Positions 44,974 through 53,890 of a stretch of DNA of 64,000 bases are shown here, one piece after another. The notes under the pieces are model-generated. The model saw only the letters and a list, made by a program, of their open reading frames with translations, was not told the DNA's origin and made no database searches. The position numbers and the translations under genes were made by a program. The DNA is from Umezawaea tangerina (lineage in GTDB: Bacteria > Actinomycetota > Actinomycetes > Mycobacteriales > Pseudonocardiaceae): positions 868,001 to 932,000 of the forward strand of contig NZ_PVTF01000002.1 in the NCBI RefSeq assembly GCF_003002815.1, given 5' to 3'. Each line of letters starts with the position of its first letter. Position 1 is the first letter of the stretch.

Positions 44974-46059
44974 ATGATGAAGATGCCGTCGCCGAGGCGA
45001 CTCACCGCGGCCACCGCGGCCGCGCTCCTGCTCCACTTCGGCCTCGCCGTCCCGGCCGCGGCCGACGAGGTCGTGGGCGCGTCCCACCACGGCCAGGACG
45101 GCAGGGCGAACCCGCTGGTGATCGGGCACCGCGGCTCGGCGGGCTACCGGCCGGAGCACACGGCGGCGTCCTACGAGGTGGCCGCCCGGATGGGGGCGGA
45201 CTACATCGAGCCGGACCTGGTGTCCACGAAGGACGGTGTGCTGGTCTCCCGGCACGAGAACGAGATCGGGCTGACGACCGACGTCGCCGACCACCCGGAG
45301 TTCGCCGACCGCAGGACCACGAAGACCATCGACGGCTGGGAGATGACCGGCTGGTTCACCGAGGACTTCACCCTGGCCGAGCTGAAGACCCTGCGCGCCA
45401 AGGAGGGGCTGCCCGAGCTGCGGCCCGCGAACACCGCCTACGACGGCCGCTACCAGATCCTGACCTTCCAGGAGGTCATCGACCTGTCGCGCAGGCTCTC
45501 CCGGCAGCTCGGCCGCACGATCGGCGTCTACCCGGAGACCAAGCACCCCGCCTACTTCGCCTCCCTGGGCCTGCCGATCGAGCCCGCGCTGGTGCGCACG
45601 CTCAACGCCAACGGCCTGAACCGCCGCGACGCCAAGGTGTTCGTGCAGTCCTTCGAGGTCGACAACCTCAAGGAGCTCGACACCCAGCTGCGGGTGCCGC
45701 TGATCCAGCTCGTCTGGACCCCGGACCAGGTCACGCCCGAGCGGCTGCGCGAGATCGCGCGCTACGCCGACGGCGTGGGCGCGGAGCAGACCATGGTCAT
45801 CCCCTGGACCGAGGACGGGAGGCTCGGTGCGCCGACCGCGCTGGTGCGGCAGGCCCACCGGCTCGGGCTCGCCGTCCACGTCTACACCTTCGCCGCCGAG
45901 AACGAGTTCCTCCCGGCGGCCTACCGGTCGTCGACCAACCCCGCCGACCGCGGCAGGCTCGCCGACGAGCTGAAGGCCTACTTCGGCGCCGGGGTCGACG
46001 GCGTGTTCAGCGACCACGTCGACATCGGCGTCGCCGCGCGCCGCGGCGGCCACCGGTGA
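44974..46059 (+). CDS. Secreted glycerophosphodiester phosphodiesterase
   Basis: The 361-residue protein starts at ATG 44974 (or 44977), with AGGAG at 44963-44967. A Sec signal peptide (to about residue 32, AVPAAADE) precedes a GDPD TIM barrel: VIGHRGSAGYRPEHT, YIEPDLVSTKDG and LVSRHEN carry the catalytic His/Glu/Asp set. The insertion typical of GlpQ-type enzymes (TKTIDGW, PAYFASLG) is present. It should hydrolyse deacylated phospholipid head groups outside the cell. It may simply be a housekeeping gene within the cluster limits. Confidence 0.9.
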   Translation: MMKMPSPRRLTAATAAALLLHFGLAVPAAADEVVGASHHGQDGRANPLVIGHRGSAGYRPEHTAASYEVAARMGADYIEPDLVSTKDGVLVSRHENEIGLTTDVADHPEFADRRTTKTIDGWEMTGWFTEDFTLAELKTLRAKEGLPELRPANTAYDGRYQILTFQEVIDLSRRLSRQLGRTIGVYPETKHPAYFASLGLPIEPALVRTLNANGLNRRDAKVFVQSFEVDNLKELDTQLRVPLIQLVWTPDQVTPERLREIARYADGVGAEQTMVIPWTEDGRLGAPTALVRQAHRLGLAVHVYTFAAENEFLPAAYRSSTNPADRGRLADELKAYFGAGVDGVFSDHVDIGVAARRGGHR

Positions 46060-46085
46060 TGACCGGGCAAGACCCGGTTGATACG
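46057..46085 (+). promoter_or_regulatory. SARP-like repeat pair ahead of the hydrolase-ABC gene
   Basis: TGATGACC (46057) and GCAAGACC (46067) repeat at 10-base spacing, and GATACG (46080-46085) follows as a -10 box. The array overlaps the stop of the phosphodiesterase gene, and the GTG start at 46108 lies 22 bases on. Spacing is one base short of the usual 11, so this is a weaker member. Confidence 0.4.
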
Positions 46086-46107
46086 GGCCGCGCCTAGCGT
46101 CGCAGGC

Positions 46108-48888
46108 GTGAAAATCCGTTGGCAGGTCACACGGTCGCGCGGCCGCCTCGTCGCGCTCGGTGCCGTCGTCGCGGTGCTCCTCGGCGCGACGGCGGTGTGG
46201 GTCTCGCACGGCGATCCGGCGACGTCGGCGGTCCGGGTCGAGGAGGGCTTCGTCGAGGTCCCCGCGGCACCCGGCTCGGCGGACCGGGTGTCGCTGGAGA
46301 CGAGCCTCTTCCTCCCCGAACGCACGCCCGCGCCCGCCGTGCTGCTGGCGCACGGGTTCGGCGGCGACAAGCACAGCGTCGACACCGACGCGCGCGAGCT
46401 GGCCGAGGCCGGGTTCGTGGTGCAGTCGTACTCGGCGCGCGGGTTCGGCCGCAGCTCCGGGAGGATCGGCCTGAACGGCCCGGACGCCGAGGTCGCGGAC
46501 GCCCGGCTCCTGGTCGACCGGCTGGCCGCGCGGTCGGACGTGGTGCTGGACGGGCCCGGCGACCCGCGGATCGCGGTGTCCGGCGCGTCCTACGGCGGTT
46601 CGCTGTCGCTGCTGCTGGCCGGGACGGACCCGCGGATCGACGCGCTGGTCCCGGTCATCACCTACAACGACCTGGCGCAGGGCCTGCTGCCCAACGCGGC
46701 CTCGGTGCAGGACGTCGCGGACGGCACGCCCGCTCCCGGCGCGTTCGCCCCCGGTGGTGTGTTCAAGAGCTCCTGGGGCGGCTTCCTCTACTCCATGGGC
46801 CTGGACTCCGAGGCGTCCGCGCGGGACCGGGTCGAGCCGATCGCCGCCCAGCGGGACACCGACCTCGGCTCGGTGTGCGGTCGCTTCACCGACGACGTCT
46901 GCCGCGCGTGGACCGAGGTCGCCACGACCGGGACCATGAGCGAGCGGACGCTGCGGCTGCTGGCCACCCTCTCCCCCTCCTCCGTGACCGCGTCGATCAA
47001 GGTGCCGACGCTGCTGGTCCAGGGCGAGCAGGACACCCTGTTCGGCCTCGACCACGCGGACGCCAACGCCCGGCAGATCAGCGCGGCAGGCGGCGACGTG
47101 CAGGTGGTGTGGTTCGCCGGGGGCCACGACGGCGCCTACCCCGACGCGAAGCTGCGCGGCCGGATCGTCGACTGGCTGAGGTTCCGCCTCTCGGCCACCG
47201 GGAAGAACCCCTTCGGCGCCTTCGAGTACGACGTGCAGGGCGGCATCACACCGGAGGGCACGCCGTCGGTGCGCACCGTCCGCGCCGACTCCTACCCCGG
47301 CATGCACCACGGCTCCACCCGCCGCGAGCGGTTCCGGCTCGACGGCGACGAGCAGGTCGTCATCGCCCCGCCCGGCGGCCTGCCCGCCGCGATCAGCGGC
47401 ATGCCCGCGCTCAACGGGCGACTGGGCCAGACGCCGTGGATGGCCTCGCTGTTCAGCATGGACCTGCCGGGCCAGCAGGCCACCTTCACCTCCCCGCCGG
47501 TGGACGCCCAGCTGCTGGCCGCGGGCGCGGCGACCGTGCGGCTGCGGGTGTCGGCGGTCGGACCGCCGGGCGAGGGGGTGTTGTTCGTGAAGCTCTACGA
47601 CAAGGACCCCAACGGCACCAGGACGCTGCCGGGCAACGCCGTGGCACCCGTCCACCTGCCGCCGCTGCCCGCGGACGGGTCGCCGGTCGAGGTGGACGTG
47701 GCGCTCGCGGGCATCGTCCGCCCGTTCGAGCACGGCCACGAGCTGCAGATCTCGGTGGCGACCACGGACCAGACCTACCGCACGCCCACCGCCCCCGCGT
47801 CCTACCGGGTGTCGCTGGCGGGCCCGGTGGACGTGCCGGTCGTGCCCGCGGTCCCGGTCGAGTCGTCGCTCCCCGTCGCGCAGTTCGCCGGCATCGGCGC
47901 GGTGCTCGCGGCCGTGGCGCTGCTCGCCGTGGTGGCGGCCGTCCGGCGCAGGCACCGGCGTGACGTCGACCCGGAGCTGCTGGACACCCCGCTGGTGATC
48001 GAAGGCCTCACGAAGGCCTACCCCGGTGGCGTGACGGCGGTCGACGGGCTGTCGTTCCGGGTCGAGCGCGGCCAGGTGCTCGGCCTGCTCGGGCCCAACG
48101 GCGCGGGCAAGACCACCACGCTGCGGATGCTGATGGGCCTCATCACCCCGACCGGCGGCACGATCAGGGTGTTCGGCAGCCTGGTCTCCCCCGGTGCCCC
48201 CGTGCTGTCGCGGATCGGGTCGTTCGTCGAGAGCGCCGGGTTCCTGCCGCACCTGTCCGGCGTGGAGAACCTGCGCACCTACTGGGCCGCCACCGGCCGC
48301 CCCGACGACGAGGCGCACCTCGACGAGGCGCTGGAGATCGCCGGGCTCGGCGACGCGGTGCACCGCAGGGTGAAGACCTACAGCCAGGGCATGCGGCAGC
48401 GGCTGGCCATCGCCCAGGCCATGCTCGGCCTGCCGGACCTGCTCGTGCTCGACGAGCCCGCCAACGGCCTGGACCCGCCGCAGATCCACGCGATGCGCGA
48501 CGTCCTGCGCCGCTACGCGGCCACCGGCCGCACCGTCCTGGTGTCGAGCCACCTGCTCGCCGAGGTCGAGCAGACCGCGACGCACGTGGTCGTCGTCCAC
48601 CACGGCCACGTGATCGCGGCCGGGACCGTCGACGAGATCGCCTCCGCGGGCGGCGCCTCCAGCTTCACCGTCGACCAGCCGCGCCTGGCCGCCCTCGCCC
48701 TCGACACCGTCCCCGGTGTGTCCGATGTGGACGTCGACGGCGACGAGGTGCACGCGGTGCTCAACGGCGTGCCGTGCGGCGACGCGGTGGCGGCTCTCGT
48801 GGCCGCCGGGGTGTCGGTCGAACGCGCCGGACCGCGGCGGAGGCTGGAAGACGCGTTCCTGCAACTGGTCGGGGAGGGGTCGTCATGA
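46108..48888 (+). CDS. Extracellular S15/CocE-type hydrolase fused to an ABC ATPase
   Basis: The 926-residue protein starts at GTG 46108. A signal-anchor helix (about 10-32) is followed by an alpha/beta hydrolase domain with the triad Ser161 (GASYGG), Asp309 (GEQDTLFG) and His340 (GGHDGAY). After that come the beta-jelly-roll domain of X-Pro dipeptidyl peptidases (about 440-580), a second membrane helix (about 592-615) and a complete ABC ATPase (Walker A NGAGKTT with Lys668, SQGMRQR signature, LLVLDEPANGLD). The helix positions place the hydrolase outside and the ATPase inside. The next gene supplies the permease. This architecture could couple removal of an acyl-peptide leader to transport. 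In saframycin-type pathways a membrane peptidase cleaves such a leader. Confidence 0.88.
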   Translation: MKIRWQVTRSRGRLVALGAVVAVLLGATAVWVSHGDPATSAVRVEEGFVEVPAAPGSADRVSLETSLFLPERTPAPAVLLAHGFGGDKHSVDTDARELAEAGFVVQSYSARGFGRSSGRIGLNGPDAEVADARLLVDRLAARSDVVLDGPGDPRIAVSGASYGGSLSLLLAGTDPRIDALVPVITYNDLAQGLLPNAASVQDVADGTPAPGAFAPGGVFKSSWGGFLYSMGLDSEASARDRVEPIAAQRDTDLGSVCGRFTDDVCRAWTEVATTGTMSERTLRLLATLSPSSVTASIKVPTLLVQGEQDTLFGLDHADANARQISAAGGDVQVVWFAGGHDGAYPDAKLRGRIVDWLRFRLSATGKNPFGAFEYDVQGGITPEGTPSVRTVRADSYPGMHHGSTRRERFRLDGDEQVVIAPPGGLPAAISGMPALNGRLGQTPWMASLFSMDLPGQQATFTSPPVDAQLLAAGAATVRLRVSAVGPPGEGVLFVKLYDKDPNGTRTLPGNAVAPVHLPPLPADGSPVEVDVALAGIVRPFEHGHELQISVATTDQTYRTPTAPASYRVSLAGPVDVPVVPAVPVESSLPVAQFAGIGAVLAAVALLAVVAAVRRRHRRDVDPELLDTPLVIEGLTKAYPGGVTAVDGLSFRVERGQVLGLLGPNGAGKTTTLRMLMGLITPTGGTIRVFGSLVSPGAPVLSRIGSFVESAGFLPHLSGVENLRTYWAATGRPDDEAHLDEALEIAGLGDAVHRRVKTYSQGMRQRLAIAQAMLGLPDLLVLDEPANGLDPPQIHAMRDVLRRYAATGRTVLVSSHLLAEVEQTATHVVVVHHGHVIAAGTVDEIASAGGASSFTVDQPRLAALALDTVPGVSDVDVDGDEVHAVLNGVPCGDAVAALVAAGVSVERAGPRRRLEDAFLQLVGEGSS

Positions 48889-49745
48889 GCGAGGTCCAGG
48901 ACGTCGACGCGGTGCCGGGCTACCGCACGTCGCGCACGCTCCGGCTCGGGGTCGAGCTGCGCAGGCAGCTGCGGCGCAGGCGGACCAAGCTGCTGATCGC
49001 GCTGGTCGCCGTGCTGCCGGTGGTGCTGGTGCTGGCGTTCGGGATGGGCGACGACCCGGATCCGGACAAGCGCGGCGGCACGTTCGCCGACCTGGCGATG
49101 GTGAGCGCGCCGAACTTCGTGGTCTACGGGTTCTTCGTCGCGGGCTCGTTCCTGCTGCCGCTGGTGGTGGCGGTGTTCTTCGGGGACGCGGTGGCCGGCG
49201 AGGCGTCCTGGTCGAGCCTGAAGTACCTGCTGTCGATCCCGGTGCCCAGAGCGCGGCTGCTGCGGCAGAAGGCGCTCGCCGCCGGGGCGCTGTCGCTGTT
49301 CGCGCTGGTGCTGTTCCCGGTGACGTCGCTGCTGGTGGGCGTGATCGCCTACGGCGCGGGTGACGCGACCAGCCCCACCGGCGACGCGGTGCCGTTCGGG
49401 AAGAGCCTGCTCGCGGTGGTGATCGCCACGGTGTACATCGTCGTGCAGCTGAGCTGGATGGCCGGGTTCACGCTGTTCCTGTCGGTGTCGCTGGACTCGC
49501 CGCTCGGCGCGGTCGGCGGCGGGGTGATGGCGGCGATCCTGTCGCAGATCCTGGACTCGATCACCGCGCTGGACGCCGCCCGCGACTACCTGCCGACGCA
49601 CCACGCGTTCGCCTGGATCGACGTGTTCTCCACCGACGTCGACTGGACCGGCATGGCCGACGGGGTGCTGCTGTCGATCGGCTACACGGCCCTGTTCGGC
49701 GTGCTGGCCGCCCGCCGGTTCGCCCGCAAGGACATCACGAGCTGA
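48885..49745 (+). CDS. ABC-2 type permease
   Basis: The 286-residue protein starts at ATG 48885, overlapping the hydrolase-ATPase stop. Six hydrophobic helices and the GEASWSSLKYLLSIPVPRARLLRQK segment after helix 2 match ABC-2 permeases that partner DrrA/NatA-like ATPases. It should complete the transporter with the ATPase domain of the preceding fusion. A dimer of the pair would display two hydrolase domains outside the membrane. Confidence 0.9.
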   Translation: MSEVQDVDAVPGYRTSRTLRLGVELRRQLRRRRTKLLIALVAVLPVVLVLAFGMGDDPDPDKRGGTFADLAMVSAPNFVVYGFFVAGSFLLPLVVAVFFGDAVAGEASWSSLKYLLSIPVPRARLLRQKALAAGALSLFALVLFPVTSLLVGVIAYGAGDATSPTGDAVPFGKSLLAVVIATVYIVVQLSWMAGFTLFLSVSLDSPLGAVGGGVMAAILSQILDSITALDAARDYLPTHHAFAWIDVFSTDVDWTGMADGVLLSIGYTALFGVLAARRFARKDITS

Positions 49746-49752
49746 CCGGCTC

Positions 49753-49789
49753 CCGCCGGGTGTCCCGCACCGCTCAGGACACCCGGCGG
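49753..49789. terminator. Bidirectional terminator hairpin
   Basis: CCGCCGGGTGTCC (49753-49765) pairs with GGACACCCGGCGG (49777-49789) around an 11-base loop. It lies between the rightward permease and the leftward flavin reductase and includes the reductase stop codon. Confidence 0.78.
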
Positions 49790-50295
49790 ATCGCCTGGGC
49801 GGGGCCGCGGTGGTGCCACACCAGACCGCCGCCGTCACCGTTCTCGGGGCTGACGACCTCCACCACCCGACCGAGCAGGATCGTGTGGTCACCGCCGTCG
49901 CGGACCCCGTCCGGTGTGCAGGTGATCCGCACCCGGACATCGGTCAACTCGGGGACGGCGCCGTGCCGCACGTTCTGCCCGGAGAACCGGTCGACCGGCG
50001 AGGCGAATCGCACGGCGAGCTCCTGCTGACCCGGTTCCAGGACGTGCAGACAAATGCGTTCCGAGTCCACGACCATGTCGTGGCTGAAATTGGTCCGGTT
50101 CAGGCAGACCAGCACGAGCGGCGGCGACATCGACACCGAGCAGACCGCGTTGACGGTCAGCCCGATCAGTTCACCATCTGGCCCGTAGCAGGTCAGGACC
50201 GTCAGAGGGGCGGGCAGCTGGGCCATCGCCCGGCGGAACGTCGCCACGTCGACAGAAGGCTGGTCATCCTGCGAAACAACGATTGTAGGCTCCAC
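49774..50295 (-). CDS. HpaC-like flavin reductase
   Basis: The protein of about 173 residues belongs to the flavin reductase-like split-barrel family: RRAMAQLPAPLTVLTCYGPDG, LTVNAVCSVSMSPPLVLVCLN and the end ILLGRVVEVVSPENG. Such proteins make free FADH2/FMNH2 for two-component oxygenases. The only HpaB-type enzyme here is at 20.7-22.2 kb, so the two are natural partners despite 28 kb between them. Start is uncertain: GTG 50295 is used here, and an in-frame TTG at 50328 would add 11 residues. It is divergent from the GNAT gene. Confidence 0.87.
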   Translation of the reverse strand: MEPTIVVSQDDQPSVDVATFRRAMAQLPAPLTVLTCYGPDGELIGLTVNAVCSVSMSPPLVLVCLNRTNFSHDMVVDSERICLHVLEPGQQELAVRFASPVDRFSGQNVRHGAVPELTDVRVRITCTPDGVRDGGDHTILLGRVVEVVSPENGDGGGLVWHHRGPAQAIRRVS

Positions 50296-50364
50296 GCCCC
50301 CACGGTAAAGGGGCTCCCTATCACGCAACTCTCAACAATCGCGCGGAATACGCCGGAAATCACG

Positions 50365-50396
50365 TGAGACCGACCTGAGACCGGCGCTGAATACGT
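50365..50396 (+). promoter_or_regulatory. SARP-like array and -10 box ahead of the first GNAT gene
   Basis: TGAGACC at 50365 and again at 50376 are exactly 11 bases apart. GAATACG (50389-50395) follows as a -10 box, and GGGAGG (50404-50409) precedes the ATG at 50419. This is the tidiest two-copy example in the window. Confidence 0.62.
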
Positions 50397-50418
50397 TTCG
50401 CCCAGGGAGGTATGCGGC

Positions 50419-51489
50419 ATGACTGTCACACACATCGGCCAGGGAACCGGTTGGCTGCGGTCCGATCGACTGCCCGACCGGGTCGTGGCGAGCAGCCTGT
50501 ACGACTCCGCGGGCTGGTTGCGCACGTGGGAGGCCAACCCCGTCGAGCAGCGCACCCGCCACACCTACGTCAGCGCGGAGGTGGCGGGCGGGTCGTCCGT
50601 GGTCCCGCTCTACGAGGTGACCATGTCCCCGTTCTGGCACGGCTACGAGGTGCAGTGCGACCTGGTCGGCCGGTTCGGGAGGCCCGTGGTCTTCGCGGGC
50701 TCCACCTACTCGATGTACAGCAAGCGCGGGCACGTGCCCGCCGAGCTGGCCCGCGGCGCCCACGCGACCGCGATGGAGTGGATCTCCTCCGGCGACGCGG
50801 AGCTGCTGGTCGTGCCGAACCTCACCGGCGAGGGCGTCGAGGACTGGCTGGCCGCCGTCGGACCGCCCGTGGGCAGGGTGCTGCTGGAGCGGACCTACAG
50901 CTGCGACGTCACCGGCACGTTCACCGACCACCTCGTGACCAAGCTGCCCAACAAGATCAAGCGCGACGTGGAGCGGCGGCTGCGCCGGTCGCAGGAGCGC
51001 GGGCTGCGGGTGCGGATGGTCGAGGGGCCGGACGCGCACGAGCTGGTGCGGCACGCCTACCCGCTGACCGTCGACACCAGCGACAAGAACGACTGGCCCG
51101 CGCTGTTCACCGAGGACGCGCTCGACTCCATGCTGCGCGTCCCCGGCGCGATGATGCTGGCAGCCGAGGTCGACGACCGGCTGGTGGGCGCGTTCTTCGC
51201 GTTCCGGCACGGCGACGAGGTCACCTACATGTGCGGCGGCGTCGAGTACGCGGGCCTCAAGGAGCTCAGCACGTACGTGGCGCTGATGTACGGCGGCACG
51301 AAGTGGGCCTACGACAACGGCATGAACCGGATCGAGTGGGGCCGCGACAACTACAGGTTCAAGGAGAAGCACGGATTGACCGGCACCGACCTCTGGGCGC
51401 TCGTGTACGCCCCGGAACCCCGACCGGACCTCGTCCCGGCGCTGGACGGCATGCACGACCTGCTGTCGGCCTACATCGAGGGCACCTGA
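50419..51489 (+). CDS. FemAB/GNAT_6-like acyl- or aminoacyl-transferase
   Basis: The 356-residue protein has the double GNAT organisation of FemAB and BioF2-like proteins. A basic helix follows the first domain (KLPNKIKRDVERRLRRSQERG, about 175-195). The second domain includes MLAAEVDDRLVGAFFAFRHGDEVTYMCGG and the G(M/T)NRIEWGRDNYRFKEKHGL motif typical of this group. Members transfer an amino acid from tRNA, or an acyl group from CoA, to an amine. It overlaps the MFS gene (TGATG) and heads a four-gene rightward set with a second such protein. The donor is unknown. Confidence 0.78.
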   Translation: MTVTHIGQGTGWLRSDRLPDRVVASSLYDSAGWLRTWEANPVEQRTRHTYVSAEVAGGSSVVPLYEVTMSPFWHGYEVQCDLVGRFGRPVVFAGSTYSMYSKRGHVPAELARGAHATAMEWISSGDAELLVVPNLTGEGVEDWLAAVGPPVGRVLLERTYSCDVTGTFTDHLVTKLPNKIKRDVERRLRRSQERGLRVRMVEGPDAHELVRHAYPLTVDTSDKNDWPALFTEDALDSMLRVPGAMMLAAEVDDRLVGAFFAFRHGDEVTYMCGGVEYAGLKELSTYVALMYGGTKWAYDNGMNRIEWGRDNYRFKEKHGLTGTDLWALVYAPEPRPDLVPALDGMHDLLSAYIEGT

Positions 51490-52718
51490 TGGGCCCCGGC
51501 CAGCGCCGGGCGGCGCTGCTGCTCATCGCCGTCATCAGCGTCAACGCCTCCTACACGGTGCTCATCCCGTTCGTCCCCGACCTGGAGGAGCGGGTCGGCG
51601 CGAACGCCGCGGTCATCGCGTTGATGTTCGCGCTGTTCGCGGCCACCAAGACGCTCGCCCAGCCGGTCGGCGGCTGGTGGGTCGACCGCTGGCGCGCCAA
51701 CGGGGTCGCGTGCATCTCCCTGCTCATCGCCACGGCGGGCATCGTGCTCACCGCGTACGCGGGCGACTCCGCCACGCTGCTCGCCGGCCGCGCGCTGTGG
51801 GGCGTGGGCGAGGGACTGGTCTCCCCCGCGCTCTACGCCGGGATGGCCGCGCTGTGCAAGCACTACGACATCTCCACCAGCCGGATGATGGGCAACTTCG
51901 GCTCGGCGGCGGTGGCCGGGTTCCTGCTCGGACCGCTGATCGCGGGCGTGGCCACGCCGCTCGGGCTGGAGGCGCTGTTCCTCATCGGCGCGGCGGTCAC
52001 CGCGGCCACCGCGTTCGGCCTGCTGACCGCCATCCCGGCCGGTGCGGCGCCACCGTCCGAAGAGGACACCGCGACCGCGGTACCCGTCGCGGACGCGCCC
52101 CCGGCCACCAGGTGGTGGATCTGGGTGCTCGTGCTCGGCGGCCTGGACATGTTCACCGCGTTCATCTACTCGGCGCTCGAACCCGTGCTGCCGCTCTACC
52201 TCAGCTCGGCGCAGGACAGCTCGGCCCGGTCGGCGATCTCGGTCGTGTTCGTCGCCGGTCTCGCGGCGTCGGGCCTGGGCATGTGGCTGCTCGGCCGGTT
52301 CGCCGAACGGCTGCGGCTGGTCACGATGATCCAGATCGGGCTCGGCTTCATGACCGCGGGCCTCGCGGGTACCGCCATCAGCGCGGGCGCGCTGCCGGTC
52401 GCGGCGTGGTTCGTGGTGTTCATGATCGGCTACGCGGCGCTGTTCCTGAGCGCGCGGCGGGGCATCGTCGAGCTGAAGTCGGCGTCGGCCAACCAGGGCA
52501 AGGCCTTCGGCCTCTTCGGGTTCATCTCCGACGTCGGCAACATCATCGGCCCGATCGTCGGCGTCGTGCTCTACGAGATCACCGGCCGGTTCTCGTTCGT
52601 GGTGCTGGGCGCGCTGAGCGGGCTGCTGCTCGCCGCGCTCGTCCTGGCGGCGGGCCGGGCCAAGGGCCTCCTGCCGAGCACCAGGGCGGAGTCGCACGCG
52701 CCCGAGCCCGTCGGGTGA
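51489..52718 (+). CDS. MFS transporter
   Basis: The 409-residue, 12-helix protein starts at ATG 51489, overlapping the GNAT stop. Motif A-like QPVGGWWVDRWRANG lies after helix 2, and GRALWGVGEGLVSPALYAG is in helix 4. A cytoplasmic loop rich in Pro/Ala/Glu separates the halves. The position between two transferase genes and a hydroxylase gene suggests export of the small product of this set. Confidence 0.87.
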   Translation: MGPGQRRAALLLIAVISVNASYTVLIPFVPDLEERVGANAAVIALMFALFAATKTLAQPVGGWWVDRWRANGVACISLLIATAGIVLTAYAGDSATLLAGRALWGVGEGLVSPALYAGMAALCKHYDISTSRMMGNFGSAAVAGFLLGPLIAGVATPLGLEALFLIGAAVTAATAFGLLTAIPAGAAPPSEEDTATAVPVADAPPATRWWIWVLVLGGLDMFTAFIYSALEPVLPLYLSSAQDSSARSAISVVFVAGLAASGLGMWLLGRFAERLRLVTMIQIGLGFMTAGLAGTAISAGALPVAAWFVVFMIGYAALFLSARRGIVELKSASANQGKAFGLFGFISDVGNIIGPIVGVVLYEITGRFSFVVLGALSGLLLAALVLAAGRAKGLLPSTRAESHAPEPVG

Positions 52719-52720
52719 GG

Positions 52721-52756
52721 CGAGAGGAGGCGGAGAGGTCGCTGAGACCGGCTGCC
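52721..52756 (+). promoter_or_regulatory. SARP-like triple array ahead of the AspH-type hydroxylase
   Basis: CGAGAGG (52721), GGAGAGG (52732) and TGAGACC (52743) are spaced exactly 11 bases apart. The region CCAACACAG (52754-52762) could hold a weak -10, and CAGGAG (52767-52772) is seen further down. It directly follows the MFS stop at 52718, giving the hydroxylase and second GNAT genes their own promoter. Confidence 0.58.
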
Positions 52757-52809
52757 AACACAGTGGCAGGAGAAGCGGAAACCGAGGAGAACCCGGAGAT
52801 GCCAACACC

Positions 52810-53817
52810 ATGACCGCCCCATACAAGCTGTGCGAGGCCCACGTCGGCAGCCATCCGTCCGCCGTCCCGCTGCTGCCGGAGTTCGACGTGGCGAAGCTGC
52901 TGGAGGACCTGAAGGTCCTCGACCGCCACCAGTGGTCGTTGCAGACGACGTTCGAGACCACCGGCCCGGCCGAGGAAGCCGACTTCGACTGGCGCGCGCT
53001 CCCGCTGCGCAGCCCCACCGGCAGCGAGCTGCGCACCGACCCCGGCGGGGCCGGTCTGGTCGACTTCGCCGACACCAAGTGGGTCGCCGAGGCGCCGTAC
53101 CTGGCGGAGATCCTGGCCTCGATCCCGGCGCCGCTGCGCTGCGTGCGGCTGCTCGCCCTCGGGCCCGGCGCGCGGAGCGAGCTGCACTTCGACACCAAGA
53201 TCGGCTTCCCGTGGGCGAACCTGCGCCTGCACGTCCCGCTGGTCACCAACGCGGGCGCGACCCTGCTGATGGACGGCGACCTGCACGTGTGGCAGCCGGG
53301 GTCGTTCTGGTTCGGCGACTTCTGCCGGATGCACCAGGTGGAGAACACGGGCACCCGCAAGCGCGTGCACATGGTCATCGACACCACGGTCACCCCCGAG
53401 CTGCTCTCGCTGTTCCCGCAGGAGTTCCTGGACTCGCTCGACGCCGACGACGTGCTGTTCAACCGCCCCGCGGTGCCGGTCGAGGGCGACCTGGAGCGCT
53501 TCGGCTGCGAGTTCGACATCCCCTTGTCCTTCCCCGACTTCGAGGAGGCCGAGGGCGAGTTCACCAAGCCGCAGCAGCACGTCCCGGCGAGCATCGCCAC
53601 CGACGGCGACCGGCTGGTGCTCAGCGTCGACGGCAAGCCGACGTTCGGGCTCGTCCACGTCGGCGACGGCGAGTTCCGGTTCACCGGGTGGACCGACGAG
53701 CGCACCGTCCAGGTCCTGCTCGACGGCGACCGGCCGACCGTCGTGCTGCGCACCCGCCAGGGCACCCGTGAACAGCGGCTGGACGTGCGGGCCGTCGTCC
53801 GCGCCCCGGCGGCCTGA
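52810..53817 (+). CDS. 2-Oxoglutarate/Fe(II) aspartyl/asparaginyl beta-hydroxylase-family enzyme
   Basis: The 335-residue protein has a double-stranded beta-helix core: ELHFDTKIGFPWANLRLHVPL with iron ligands His126 and Asp128 (HFD), and FCRMHQVENTG with the distal His175. The basic RKRVH segment that follows should bind 2-oxoglutarate. The closest family resemblance is to AspH and bacterial free-amino-acid or peptide hydroxylases. A C-terminal extension of about 130 residues is beta-rich. It probably hydroxylates an amino acid or amide made by the neighbouring transferases. Start at ATG 52810. Confidence 0.85.
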   Translation: MTAPYKLCEAHVGSHPSAVPLLPEFDVAKLLEDLKVLDRHQWSLQTTFETTGPAEEADFDWRALPLRSPTGSELRTDPGGAGLVDFADTKWVAEAPYLAEILASIPAPLRCVRLLALGPGARSELHFDTKIGFPWANLRLHVPLVTNAGATLLMDGDLHVWQPGSFWFGDFCRMHQVENTGTRKRVHMVIDTTVTPELLSLFPQEFLDSLDADDVLFNRPAVPVEGDLERFGCEFDIPLSFPDFEEAEGEFTKPQQHVPASIATDGDRLVLSVDGKPTFGLVHVGDGEFRFTGWTDERTVQVLLDGDRPTVVLRTRQGTREQRLDVRAVVRAPAA

Positions 53818-53890
53818 TCCACCCCTCGCGTCCCGCCGGGCGGCCCACCCCCACCGCCCGGCGGGGCCTTTCCCTGCCGAGGAGGCAAGG

